DNA from: Candidatus Aegiribacteria sp.
GTDB lineage: Bacteria > Fermentibacterota > Fermentibacteria > Fermentibacterales > JCC-6
Direction of reading: 5' to 3'
Length of the DNA: 16,098 nucleotides
Assembly (NCBI GenBank): GCA_030642525.1
Contig: DAOWNO010000017.1
Span: 1-16,098 of the forward strand
Position 1 is the stretch's first letter. The number at the start of each line of letters is the position of its first letter. The translations under genes and the position numbers were made by a program. A model generated the notes under the pieces. It was not told the origin of the DNA. It saw only the letters and a list, made by a program, of their open reading frames with translations, and ran no database searches. Below, piece after piece: positions 1 through 8,244 of this stretch.

Positions 1-530
1 CCATTTGTGATTCTCCAGATGAATCCCTTCTCCTTTAACTTATCTACAAACTCACTCCTGGTGAAGCAGGACGCGTTTACTTCTCGGCCGATTTCCTGAC
101 CTGCTTTACGCAAGTGACTCACCAATTCAGCATGAGAAATATCACCAACAACCAATAAATCCAGATCACTTGACTTGCTGAAAGAACCAGATGCAATGGA
201 GCCGTACACGAAAGAAATTTCGATTCTATCAGTAATTGGCTTCAGCAAAGATTCTAACCTATCCGCTACCCCACCTGTCTTAATGACGATATTCCTAAGA
301 TCAATATAGATCGGACAATCCTGATTGGCTGAGTAGTGCTTCTGATTGCCAGATCTTGACCTGGATACGATCCCAAGGTTACATAACCTGTCAAGTTCCT
401 TACCAAGGTTTGTTGAATCCAATTCGAGAATCACTGATAACTGTCTGACGTAGTACTTCTCATCCGGATGCATGAATAGCCACTCAATAACTTTAGCTCG
501 CGTTCCAGAGCCGAATAATTGTTTAAGCAT
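1..530 (-). CDS. Winged-helix / nucleotidyltransferase (MNT-type) protein, C-terminus cut by window edge
   Basis: The frame is open from an ATG at 530 to the window edge, giving 176 residues with no stop. AAGGAGG lies just upstream (534-540), so the start is well supported. Residues about 10-68 look like an ArsR/MarR-type winged helix, with a recognition segment near STNLGKELDRL (39-49) and a basic wing near 57-66. Residues about 100-176 begin a polymerase-beta-type nucleotidyltransferase: YGSIASGS (109-116) followed by SDLDLLVV (121-128) gives the family GS-x(n)-DxD pattern, with D122 and D124 as likely metal ligands. HTH-MNT fusions are known in bacteria and archaea as stand-alone regulators and as partners of HEPN proteins. 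A downstream partner would lie outside the window. The domain call is firm; what it modifies or regulates is unknown. Operator-like repeats upstream suggest it may control itself. Confidence 0.85.
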   Translation of the reverse strand, partial: MLKQLFGSGTRAKVIEWLFMHPDEKYYVRQLSVILELDSTNLGKELDRLCNLGIVSRSRSGNQKHYSANQDCPIYIDLRNIVIKTGGVADRLESLLKPITDRIEISFVYGSIASGSFSKSSDLDLLVVGDISHAELVSHLRKAGQEIGREVNASCFTRSEFVDKLKEKGFIWRITN

Positions 531-575
531 CTTCCTCCTTTGCAGCAACACTCGAAGTACTTTTTACCCCTATTG

Positions 576-633
576 CAGTATTTTTCTACCATATTTACAG
601 TAATATTTACTGCTATCACAGTATATATTACTA
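576..633. promoter_or_regulatory. Three related 15-bp operator-like sites upstream of the wHTH-NTase gene
   Basis: Sites begin at 576 (CAGTATTTTTCTACC), 598 (CAGTAATATTTACTG) and 619 (CAGTATATATTACTA). The starts are 22 and 21 bp apart, about two helical turns, so they would face the same side of the DNA. The middle site is an inverted repeat with 6-bp arms, CAGTAA and TTACTG, around TAT. The outer sites share the CAGTA half and degenerate versions of the other half. They lie 46-103 bp before the ATG at 530. Binding by the winged-helix protein itself is an inference. Confidence 0.5.
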
Positions 634-652
634 TATATTCCATTCATAACAA
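625..652 (-). promoter_or_regulatory. Possible promoter for the wHTH-NTase gene
   Basis: On the minus strand, TTGTTA (647-652) is followed after 16 bp by TAATAT (625-630). Each box matches four of six consensus bases. The -10 box falls inside the operator-like site at 619-633, which would suit repression. The surrounding DNA is AT-rich, so other placements are possible. Confidence 0.3.
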
Positions 653-700
653 GTGTGTTTATGTGTAAGTACTTTTCTTTGACAGGTATGCATCTTACTA

Positions 701-735
701 AAGAAAATTGCCGCAGGCTGCATCGCCTACGGCAA
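701..735 (-). terminator. Rho-independent terminator after tRNA-Met
   Basis: An 11-position stem (708-718 with 725-735; TTGCCG and AGGC arms with one C/A mismatch) closes a six-base loop. On the minus strand it is followed by TTTTCTT (701-707). It begins six bases after the CCA end of the tRNA, so it ends that transcript and insulates the wHTH-NTase gene beyond it. Confidence 0.85.
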
Positions 736-740
736 AATTC

Positions 741-817
741 TGGTAGCGGCGGAGGGACTTGAACCCCCGACCCGCGGATTATGATTCCGCTGCTCTAGCC
801 AACTGAGCTACACCGCC
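741..817 (-). tRNA. tRNA-Met (CAT anticodon)
   Basis: A 77-nt cloverleaf with encoded CCA. The acceptor stem is GGCGGTG with CGCCGCT, the D arm GCTC/GAGC, the anticodon stem GCGGA/TCCGC around ATCATAA, and the T arm GGGGG/CCCTC around TTCAAGT. The anticodon is CAT. The acceptor contains a G1-U72 wobble and loop position 32 is A, both a little unusual. It lacks the initiator pattern of three G-C pairs at the base of the anticodon stem, so it is an elongator type. A tRNA-Ile2 whose CAT is modified by TilS cannot be excluded by eye. Confidence 0.9.
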
Positions 818-827
818 AGGGACGGGA

Positions 828-856
828 ACAATAGAAATACTGCTGCCATATGTCAA
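828..856 (-). promoter_or_regulatory. Promoter for tRNA-Met
   Basis: On the minus strand, TTGACA (851-856) and TATTGT (828-833) are separated by 17 bp. Transcription would begin only a few bases before the mature tRNA 5' end at 817. The TGA of the -35 box is also the stop codon of the 595-residue gene upstream, so the tRNA promoter is nested in that gene's end. Confidence 0.65.
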
Positions 857-2640
857 GAAGAATCATGTTGTTGAGAATTGCAAAGGACTTTCAATCTGCT
901 CAATACTTCAGCAAGATCCTCCTTATCCAATCCCTTCTCATCTTTCTGAATCCTCAGGAGTAATGCCGAAACACCTGACCACTCGATTATGCTTATATTT
1001 ACGGTGTAATCCCTTACTGCCTCAAGAAGATGCTGAAAGGAAATTGTGTGAACTTCAGATACACAGCATATCAGAGTCGCGATCTTCCGTTTACCAAGAA
1101 ATACGTCCAGGGAAGAAGGGTTTTCGATGTTGTTCCTGAGTTCAAGATAAGATGTAATCGATACGTATATCAGCCGAATATGAAGCGCTAATTCATCAAC
1201 TGACATGCTTGATCTGAGAAAATCCTCTATATGATAGTAAAAATCTGTGATAATGTGATCAGGAATATCCTTAATCATCTCCCGGATTTCCATCAATTGC
1301 CTTACATCATTGAGCCGCATACCCCTATCGAAATCTCTGAATTTACCAAAGCTGTCTTCTATGGCCAGTTTAACGTCTCTGTATGCATCCTCCATTTCCA
1401 TGAATGCTTCGCGCTCAGCTGTAATGTTTATGATATCCACCCAGATATCACGGTAATTTGAAGGAGATCTGAACGAAACGACGGAAAGACCATTAACTTC
1501 ATTTATTGATCCAACAAGTTGAATGATTTTTCTGTCATGTGTCTCATGATCAGTCTGTTTCGAAACGAGCAGGAGTTTCAGCTGTGCATGAAAAGTTGTT
1601 GAGGAAACGACTGCAAGGTAAGACTGGATCATTTCCGTATTCTCGCACTCCTTGAGCAGAAGCGGAATCAAGGCTCTTGCGTAGTGCTCTCCGCCTCCGT
1701 ATCGATGTATCCGGTTCAATCTTTCAAGTTTATGAGCAACAAGAAGATTTTTCAGAGTCCTTCTGATAATCATCTGTTCTTCTCTGGTTGCGCTTAATCC
1801 GGTGGGACCAGTCATTTCAATTCGAATGGATATTATTCCGTCCCTTGTTGTATATCTTCTCTGGTGGCGGATAGAAGCGTCAAGCCATGCATGCGTAAGA
1901 GCGGTAACACAATTCTGAAATGAGATATCTCTTTCGAATCCAGTGATGTTTATTCCTGTAAGGTGTTCCCTGGTTGTATGGAGATTTTTTATCCGGAACT
2001 GGGCTTTACCACCGCTGGTTCGGACCTGATTAACCAGTTGAAAATTTGATCTGATGATCCAGGCAAGGTCCAGGGAGTTTCTCTCCGCAAGGTATTCGTC
2101 AGACCGGGAGGAAATAAACAGAACCAGCTCACCCTTCTCACCCAGAATACCTGAAGGAATCCCTTCATCACCGTAAAGAGCTTTCAGTGCGGCCCTTACT
2201 TTCTCGAACTTCTCCAATCGTTCAGCTGCTCTGGACAGAAGTGACACTGTTCCAGCCCGTCCCTGAGCCAGCCTGGACAGAAGATCAGCCATTTTCCTGG
2301 CATCTGCAGCAAATCTGTCTCTTCTTTCCGAATTTTCATCGCGAATCCCCGTAATTATATATCCTCTTCGAAGCCCTTCACTCTTTAAGGCGAAGCCCTC
2401 AAGAATGTCCAGATTCCAACCGGAATGATGAAGTTCACTGAGAACAACTGTAGCGAGACCGGGCCAGTCTATTGCAGCAACACCGACCAGAACAAGATCA
2501 TCATCATCTTTCTGATCAATGATAACTTTAGTGTTACATGTTTTTTTCAGAGTAAGCAGTTTCTTATATATATCCGATCTTCTTGCTGCAGGGATAATAC
2601 TGCCAGGGCACTTGCTTTGATCTGTGTTCTTTTTGTCCAC
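853..2640 (-). CDS. Uncharacterised protein with ACT-like domain(s)
   Basis: A 595-residue cytoplasmic protein with no signal peptide or membrane helix. The start is GTG at 2640: an in-frame TGA lies six codons upstream and GGAG sits nine bases before it. Residues about 49-98 look like an ACT domain (beta-alpha-beta, with DWPGLATVV at 58-66 and GWNLDIL at 74-80). ACT domains usually bind amino acids or related small ligands in regulatory proteins such as GlnD or RelA. A charged helical stretch follows (about 100-155). Later segments around 170-235, 360-420 and 535-585 have beta-alpha-beta patterns that could be further, divergent ACT-like folds. I see no catalytic motif and do not recognise the family. 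It is divergent from tRNA-Val and lies just before tRNA-Met on the same strand. A sensory or allosteric role is inference. Confidence 0.75.
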   Translation of the reverse strand: MDKKNTDQSKCPGSIIPAARRSDIYKKLLTLKKTCNTKVIIDQKDDDDLVLVGVAAIDWPGLATVVLSELHHSGWNLDILEGFALKSEGLRRGYIITGIRDENSERRDRFAADARKMADLLSRLAQGRAGTVSLLSRAAERLEKFEKVRAALKALYGDEGIPSGILGEKGELVLFISSRSDEYLAERNSLDLAWIIRSNFQLVNQVRTSGGKAQFRIKNLHTTREHLTGINITGFERDISFQNCVTALTHAWLDASIRHQRRYTTRDGIISIRIEMTGPTGLSATREEQMIIRRTLKNLLVAHKLERLNRIHRYGGGEHYARALIPLLLKECENTEMIQSYLAVVSSTTFHAQLKLLLVSKQTDHETHDRKIIQLVGSINEVNGLSVVSFRSPSNYRDIWVDIINITAEREAFMEMEDAYRDVKLAIEDSFGKFRDFDRGMRLNDVRQLMEIREMIKDIPDHIITDFYYHIEDFLRSSMSVDELALHIRLIYVSITSYLELRNNIENPSSLDVFLGKRKIATLICCVSEVHTISFQHLLEAVRDYTVNISIIEWSGVSALLLRIQKDEKGLDKEDLAEVLSRLKVLCNSQQHDSS

Positions 2641-2684
2641 CCGGTCATTCTCCGTTCATTCGATAACTCAGAACCTCAACGTGC

Positions 2685-2715
2685 TTGACAGACAGTATCT
2701 ATCAAACCATATATG
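2685..2715 (+). promoter_or_regulatory. Likely promoter for tRNA-Val
   Basis: A perfect TTGACA (2685-2690) is followed by an AT-rich -10 region; TATATG at 2710-2715 (19-bp spacer) is the best candidate, or CATATA at 2708 with 17 bp. The tRNA begins at 2752, implying a leader of about 30 nt. The same 110-bp gap must also hold the promoter of the divergent 595-residue gene, for which I see no clear boxes. Confidence 0.5.
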
Positions 2716-2751
2716 CTCTCCGGTCGCGAAAGCAACAACCATCAGTTTCGT

Positions 2752-2828
2752 GGGCGAATAACTCAGCTGGCTAGAGTGCCTGCCTTACAAGCAGGATGTC
2801 GGGGGTTCAAGTCCCTCTTCGCCCACCA
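2752..2828 (+). tRNA. tRNA-Val (TAC anticodon)
   Basis: A 77-nt cloverleaf with encoded CCA. The acceptor stem GGGCGAA/TTCGCCC is perfect, the D arm is ACTC/GAGT, the anticodon stem CCTGC/GCAGG encloses CTTACAA, and the T arm is GGGGG/CCCTC around TTCAAGT. The anticodon TAC reads valine codons. This is the only plus-strand gene in the window. It points at the end of the large minus-strand gene 18 bp away, and I see no terminator hairpin between them. Confidence 0.96.
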
Positions 2829-2846
2829 TCCGCCTCATTCATCTGT

Positions 2847-5800
2847 CTAATATTCAGAACCTGTTTCGGGAGCATCCATTCTGTCAATTGTGAAACTCCA
2901 TGAGTATCCGGCAAGTTCCTCTTCTTCACAGGAAAGAAAAGTAATGTATATAGTGTATTCCCCTTCATCAAGATACGTTGTCGGCCTGAATTGAACCAGA
3001 TCTTCATACACTGCAAGGGGCAACAGTTCACACGTGGCGTTACCGGAACTGTCAGAAAGTACAGCTCGTGTTTGCCATATTATTGAACTATCCCTGAAAT
3101 CAACACAAAGCTGTAATATCGGTCTGTGGTCGTATGTTGTACCTTCAGGATACTCTGAATGAAACAGTGCCAGAGGTCTCTCCGGAACAGCAATAACATA
3201 AGGTTCACTTACCGTTTCATTCCCGGCCATATCCTTAAAGCTCAGTATGATCGAGATCGGCTGCGCTGAAACCTGAGTAAGATTCATCTCTCCTGTCCAG
3301 ATTGAGTCCTCTCCCATAACAAGTACAACATCATCAAACCCCTCTGCGGAAAGTGCCGCGTTCAGAATTCCTGTACCTTCATCCGTACATTCTGCGGTTA
3401 TATGAGCGAACATCGATGTTGAATCCATACTTACCGAATACTCGCTGATCACAGGAGGGGTGCTGTCTGTCTGAACGGTCCAGAATACTCTTTCAATCAG
3501 TTTGACGTTTTCATCAAGAATTGACAACACAGGAATCTCGGATTTACTGCATTGAGAGGGTCTGTCAAAAAACCATTTCTCATTTTCATACCGGGGAATA
3601 GTTGAAGCTTCACCAAACAGAACCAGTATCTGCTCGTTCTCCATCAAATCAGGCTCAATCTCAAAGCTGAAGCGCTCAGGAATCGAATCAAGGCAGCCAG
3701 AGGGTTCGAGTGAGTGAATTCGCAGCATCTCCGGTTCGAAAGTAAGCCCCAGATCGATTTTTCCTCCCTCATCGGGTACCTGCCAGCCCTGCATGTAGAT
3801 CCAGTAAACTGCCGAAGTGTCCGGATCGGGAATAAAGATATTCTCATTGGATGTTGGAGAAGAAGAGCTTTCAGCGACCTCGGACATTCCGTCAACCAGC
3901 CTGTTAGCGTTCTGATCCTGAAAAAGAAACAGATCCATATCCAGATCAGGAGTTATTCCTGTTGTTCCGATTGAAAGACTTCGCTCATTCGCAGGTAATC
4001 GGAATGGTCCCAGGATCCATCCCGCGGAAAGAGGATCATCAGGATTATCCTGTTCTATCTGAACTTCCGAAAATAATTTGATCCAGTTCTGACCGCTGTA
4101 ACTGTCGGAGAAAATATATTCGGGAGCAGAAGAAACACACGGAGCGCGAATGGATACCGGAGCATTGAGCCAGGCTGCATCACCGGGCAGGAGATCATCC
4201 GAATGGGTAAGATAAATTTCCATTCCAGAGAATCTGCGCCATGTGAACAGGTTGTTCCTGTTGTCCAGAACAACAAAGCATGTATCACCAGGTTCAGATC
4301 TGAAGGGAACAGGAAGAGCGCGGCAATTGAATCCATCTGAATATTTCCTGTAATTTTCTCCATCCATAAATACCGGGCGAGCAGAAGAATGACTTTCCGG
4401 CCATTCAGTCCATCTTGTGCCTCCATACCCTTCATTGTCTTCTTCGTTATCAAGCGAATAAAGTGTGCTCGTGTAATAAGAGACCGGGTACAATACAGCA
4501 GAAGTATGAATTACATCCGAAGGGGTATTCTCTGGCAACAGAATCTCCTGCAGATCAGGTATGGTTCCGGGAACCGAGTATTCAAGAGTATAGTCTTTCC
4601 CCTCGGAAAAGGAGATGTTAGAACATCCCGTAACTCCGTATGGTGTTACAATATCAATAGTATATCCTCCATACGGTTCCCACCCCAGTTCAAATGAACA
4701 CTTTCCCAGTTCATCGGTGTAGTTGAACATGGTAACCATGTTGGCTCTGTCCCAGTGCGATCTCATGAGAACCATAGATCCTTCAACAGGTGTTCCTCGG
4801 GCATCACTGACCGTTACTTCAACATGGGCGGTAGCGGTATAGCCGGAATCCCCCGGCATATAGCCGGAACCCTCGGGGACAATAACACTTCTGGTTACAG
4901 GCCATACCGTATCTTCAGGTCCGAATGCGGTGATTGCGGATATCGTTTTCCTGCTGTGAGCATTTCCTTCGCCTGATACCCATACGTGCCCAATACCTCG
5001 AATTCCATAATTGATATCCCAGTGATTCCATCTGCCGTCTGAGGGATTCAGGTAATGGTTCCACTGGTGATCTTCACCCCTGCACCCAACAACGTATGCT
5101 GGAATGAAGAAGGCTCTGCATAAAGCAGTCTGCAGAATCGACTGCTCGCCACAGGAACCGTAACCTTTTCTGTAAATCACCATGGGCTGAAGATCATTCG
5201 TGAGATATCCGAACGTCATTACTCCATGAGGCTGAGACCAGGCAAGGTAATTACAGAGTCTCAGTACGGCTTCTTCGTAAGTTCGGGCATCTCTCATATT
5301 TCGGATGAGAATCTGCCCATGAGAACTGTCAGACGGAATCGCTTCCCGCCAGAACACATGATTCTCAGATTCACCGAAAAGGCTATCCGGTTCATGCCTG
5401 AGCCATTCTTCCATCGTAAGTTCCAGAGAATCAGCATCCGTCAGCCAGTAATCAGCATCTATCATGGCCGGAATTTCGAAGAGTATCCTGGGATTAACTA
5501 CGAACCTGTAGTAGTTCTCCCTGCTGATGCTTACCCATCCGTTGTCTGTAAGTAATTCGCATATGGTCCCATCAGTTGATTCAGTCAATCTCACGTATTC
5601 AAGCTCATTCGCCAATGAATAAAGCTGTAAAGCGTTAATACTGAAAATATCACTGTCACCATTCTCGTATATGGCTCTGAGAACTTCAGTCGGAGTATTC
5701 GCAACGCAGTAAGCAATTTCGTCTCTGATCAGCGGATCAGCTTTGATAATCTCTCTTGCGAAAGCATTCACAGTCATGGAATCTGATGGTGTGCGGAGTA

Positions 5801-7355
5801 GTGAATAAGGGGAGAAATACCTCGAATAGTATCTATTCAGTTCCGAGACAGCTCTGTTGGGGGAAAACCTGAAAGAGTGTTTCTCAATGAAGAACGGTTC
5901 TCCATCACAGGCATCTTCGTCAAGCTCAAAACAGGTAAGATTACCACTTGAGTTACCGATGATGAGTTCGTCCTTGCCATCACCGTCAAGATCTGCCGTA
6001 CATGGACTTGAATATTCTCCGACATCAATTCCTCTGAAAGGCGAGCTATCTGTAACGTCGGTCCATGTTTCTTCCTCAGTATGGACAAAGTATCTGATAT
6101 CACCTTCCTTCGAGCCAAAGATAATTCCATCATCGGAAAATGCTGGCGTACCGGAAGGAATGATTGGAAAACCTGGTATACGCTCCCATAAATTTTCAAA
6201 CCATCCATTTTTGCCACGCAGCATGAACACATCGCCTTCCATCGTTCCTGCAATGAGATCTGGTTCCGGGTCTCCGCTCAGACAACCGTATGCCAGAGAT
6301 GGATATGTGCCCGGAACTGGAGGAAGACTCGATAACTGAAGAGAATCCGAACCGAATTCTATTTCATACAGCGCACCGGAACGGGAACAGCATATCAGCC
6401 TTATTTCTCCATTCAAATAAATCGCTGCCGGTGAAATATTCTGGAGTTTCTCACTGGATAATACTGGCTCCATCTCCACCCATTCATCCGCATATGTCTG
6501 AGCAGCGCTAAGACGGTACAGTTTCAAACCGTTCTCCTGGGTTCCTGCAGCAAGACAAATGGTTGTATCATCAGCAGAATAAATCACAGGTATGATAAAA
6601 GCACCGGGGTTCATGGGGAAGAACATTTCTGATTCTGAGGAAAATGGAAGAAATACCGGGGTTTCAATAGTTCCTCTATTCCGGAATATCAGCACCTTGC
6701 CTGATTCCGTTCCGGCAATCAGATCAGCGAGCCCGTCGCCTTCCATATCATAAAGGGCTACACCTGTTACTGCTGAGAAATCGAAGCCGGAAACAGTCAG
6801 AAAAGGCAGCCCTCCGCTTTCAATCGTGAGTATGCCATTACTGCTTATCAGAGCGGAATCCGCAAGTTCATCGTTGTTAATGTCACAGAAAACCTGGAGA
6901 CTGAAATCTTCAACAGAACTCTGAGACTCTTCCCAGTTTGGAGCAACATATGCTCGAATAATTCCATCATCATCAGTTAAAACGAGATCTAAAACAGCAT
7001 CAGCGTTTACATCAGCGAAAGCCGGTCTAACAGGAGAAGACACATCGACCGGTTCGAAAAGGAGATCAGTGAATCGTACAAGGAGATCAGGAATCAGCCA
7101 TTCATCGGTCAAATGAAGTGCTTCCAGTGCCGGTTCCGCAAGGATTTCACGAAGATCCTGATCATCTATACCAGACATCGGACCCGGAGCAAAAGTTGAA
7201 ACAGTGGTAAATTCCAGATTTTCAGAAGAATCATTACAAATTGACCACGCGTAACCACCTGGTGGAACATCAATTATTAAAGATTCTGCCTGTGCTGAAA
7301 CAGAAATACCAGCAGAAAAAAGAAGAATCATCAAGACATGATAAATAGCATTCAT
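2847..7355 (-). CDS. Large secreted transglutaminase-like multidomain protein
   Basis: 1502 residues starting at ATG 7355, with AGGA about ten bases upstream. Residues 1-23 form a Sec signal peptide (hydrophobic core, AQA cleavage site). Residues about 105-480 carry FG-GAP/VCBS-like repeats typical of beta-propellers: NADAVLDLV near 117, DMEGDGLADL near 200, DPEPDLIAG near 360 and DLDGDGKDELI near 455. A transglutaminase-like (papain-fold) domain follows, with a plausible triad C735 (YGSCGEQS), H763 (EDHQWNHY) and D780 (HWDINYG). After it come a carboxypeptidase-regulatory-like beta-sandwich (about 840-910), a PPC-like domain (about 1110-1206) and two Ig-like domains (about 1298-1490). There is no membrane anchor, sortase motif or obvious type IX C-terminal signal. 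It probably acts outside the inner membrane as a protease or crosslinking-type enzyme on protein or peptidoglycan; the substrate is unknown. The 138-bp gap before it is AT-rich, with no clear promoter. Confidence 0.85.
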   Translation of the reverse strand: MNAIYHVLMILLFSAGISVSAQAESLIIDVPPGGYAWSICNDSSENLEFTTVSTFAPGPMSGIDDQDLREILAEPALEALHLTDEWLIPDLLVRFTDLLFEPVDVSSPVRPAFADVNADAVLDLVLTDDDGIIRAYVAPNWEESQSSVEDFSLQVFCDINNDELADSALISSNGILTIESGGLPFLTVSGFDFSAVTGVALYDMEGDGLADLIAGTESGKVLIFRNRGTIETPVFLPFSSESEMFFPMNPGAFIIPVIYSADDTTICLAAGTQENGLKLYRLSAAQTYADEWVEMEPVLSSEKLQNISPAAIYLNGEIRLICCSRSGALYEIEFGSDSLQLSSLPPVPGTYPSLAYGCLSGDPEPDLIAGTMEGDVFMLRGKNGWFENLWERIPGFPIIPSGTPAFSDDGIIFGSKEGDIRYFVHTEEETWTDVTDSSPFRGIDVGEYSSPCTADLDGDGKDELIIGNSSGNLTCFELDEDACDGEPFFIEKHSFRFSPNRAVSELNRYYSRYFSPYSLLRTPSDSMTVNAFAREIIKADPLIRDEIAYCVANTPTEVLRAIYENGDSDIFSINALQLYSLANELEYVRLTESTDGTICELLTDNGWVSISRENYYRFVVNPRILFEIPAMIDADYWLTDADSLELTMEEWLRHEPDSLFGESENHVFWREAIPSDSSHGQILIRNMRDARTYEEAVLRLCNYLAWSQPHGVMTFGYLTNDLQPMVIYRKGYGSCGEQSILQTALCRAFFIPAYVVGCRGEDHQWNHYLNPSDGRWNHWDINYGIRGIGHVWVSGEGNAHSRKTISAITAFGPEDTVWPVTRSVIVPEGSGYMPGDSGYTATAHVEVTVSDARGTPVEGSMVLMRSHWDRANMVTMFNYTDELGKCSFELGWEPYGGYTIDIVTPYGVTGCSNISFSEGKDYTLEYSVPGTIPDLQEILLPENTPSDVIHTSAVLYPVSYYTSTLYSLDNEEDNEGYGGTRWTEWPESHSSARPVFMDGENYRKYSDGFNCRALPVPFRSEPGDTCFVVLDNRNNLFTWRRFSGMEIYLTHSDDLLPGDAAWLNAPVSIRAPCVSSAPEYIFSDSYSGQNWIKLFSEVQIEQDNPDDPLSAGWILGPFRLPANERSLSIGTTGITPDLDMDLFLFQDQNANRLVDGMSEVAESSSSPTSNENIFIPDPDTSAVYWIYMQGWQVPDEGGKIDLGLTFEPEMLRIHSLEPSGCLDSIPERFSFEIEPDLMENEQILVLFGEASTIPRYENEKWFFDRPSQCSKSEIPVLSILDENVKLIERVFWTVQTDSTPPVISEYSVSMDSTSMFAHITAECTDEGTGILNAALSAEGFDDVVLVMGEDSIWTGEMNLTQVSAQPISIILSFKDMAGNETVSEPYVIAVPERPLALFHSEYPEGTTYDHRPILQLCVDFRDSSIIWQTRAVLSDSSGNATCELLPLAVYEDLVQFRPTTYLDEGEYTIYITFLSCEEEELAGYSWSFTIDRMDAPETGSEY

Positions 7356-7493
7356 AATGGTGATTTCCTATCTTGAACAGAATGGAAGAGAGTGTATTAA
7401 AAAAAGTTTATTGTAATTAACTAATACGCACATTTTAGAACTATTTATTACTTCCAATATACCCATTCATGCTGTCTAGCTTGACGAAACAGA

Positions 7494-8243
7494 CTACGTC
7501 CCTGGGAGGAGGATGCGGAAACCAATATGGCGGGTGCGGTCTCCCGGAGCCAGGTATTTAATGCTGTTGATCATAATGCTCCCGGAGTTTGACAGCCACG
7601 CTCCACCGCAGACCGGCACAAGTAACGAGTTTGCAGACATAGTCCATTCAGCGACATTTCCCGCCTGGCAGGCAAAACCCGCATCGGTCAGAGGAAAGGA
7701 ATCCACAGGAGCTGTCCAGAGGTATCCGTCCAGTCCTCTTGTTTCCCATTCATCTCCCGCAAGGTAATTGGCAGGGTATTCGGCATCGTCAGGATTCAGC
7801 GGTCCCCATGGGTACTGCCCTGAAATATCTCCTGATATCCCAAGTGAAGCGGCATATTCCCATTCCGCGCTGGTGGGCAGTCTGCCTCCCATTTCAGCCG
7901 CTGCGGCAACAGCGTCATTCATACTGACGTTCACAACAGGATAATCAGGGTAATCGAAGAGATAATTTTTCATTCCCGGAAAAGCCGGATCCGGCGGCAA
8001 TCCGATTCCGGCATCATCAGCAAGGCTGTGGAACAGCCTGTTTGTAACTTCGTATCTTCCCAGGCGAAAACCATTAATCGAAAGAGTATCATTTTCGTCT
8101 GTTATGTATGTTCCGCCGGGAACAGTCACGAAAGCGGTGTCCTGTTCGGTCAGCGGAAGCGGTTCGGGATGAAAGAACATTTCATCATTACTATCGCAGG
8201 ATACAAGCAGAATCGTTAGAAATACAGCAGAAACGTATTTCAC
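7494..8243 (-). CDS. Lipoprotein with FGE-sulfatase (SUMF1-like) fold, catalytic cysteines absent
   Basis: 249 residues, GTG start at 8243, one base after the TGA of the upstream gene (translational coupling likely). Residues 1-16 are a lipoprotein signal with lipobox LVSC and C16 as the lipidated residue. The rest follows the FGE-sulfatase pattern: VPGGTY (41-46), GRYEVTNRLF (62-71), YPVVNVSMNDA (101-111), GGRLPTSAEWEYAA (119-132), YPWG (144-147), GNVAEW (195-200), CGGAWLS (212-218) and HIGFRI (239-244). Aerobic FGE enzymes carry a cysteine pair shortly after the GGxW motif. Here that segment (about 217-227) has none, so formylglycine synthesis is unlikely and a binding or scaffold role is more probable. 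The GldK/PorK lipoproteins of type IX secretion use this fold but are longer, so homology to them is not established. Confidence 0.88.
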   Translation of the reverse strand: MKYVSAVFLTILLVSCDSNDEMFFHPEPLPLTEQDTAFVTVPGGTYITDENDTLSINGFRLGRYEVTNRLFHSLADDAGIGLPPDPAFPGMKNYLFDYPDYPVVNVSMNDAVAAAAEMGGRLPTSAEWEYAASLGISGDISGQYPWGPLNPDDAEYPANYLAGDEWETRGLDGYLWTAPVDSFPLTDAGFACQAGNVAEWTMSANSLLVPVCGGAWLSNSGSIMINSIKYLAPGDRTRHIGFRILLPGT

Positions 8244-8244
8244 T

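Noticed and set aside
431..643. 70-residue minus-strand ORF upstream of and overlapping the wHTH-NTase gene
   Set aside because: It runs through the operator/promoter region and then out of frame through the NTase gene. It has no SD and a low-complexity, cysteine-rich product; the NTase frame has a strong SD and recognisable domains.
2847..3140. Possible type IX secretion C-terminal signal on the giant secreted protein
   Set aside because: The last ~100 residues read as an Ig-like sandwich ending in a short acidic tail; I do not see the conserved pattern of known C-terminal sorting domains.
5857..6339. 160-residue plus-strand ORF opposite the giant secreted gene
   Set aside because: Antisense shadow of the propeller region; no SD or recognisable motif. 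The same applies to the 138- and 132-residue alternate-frame minus-strand ORFs in this gene.
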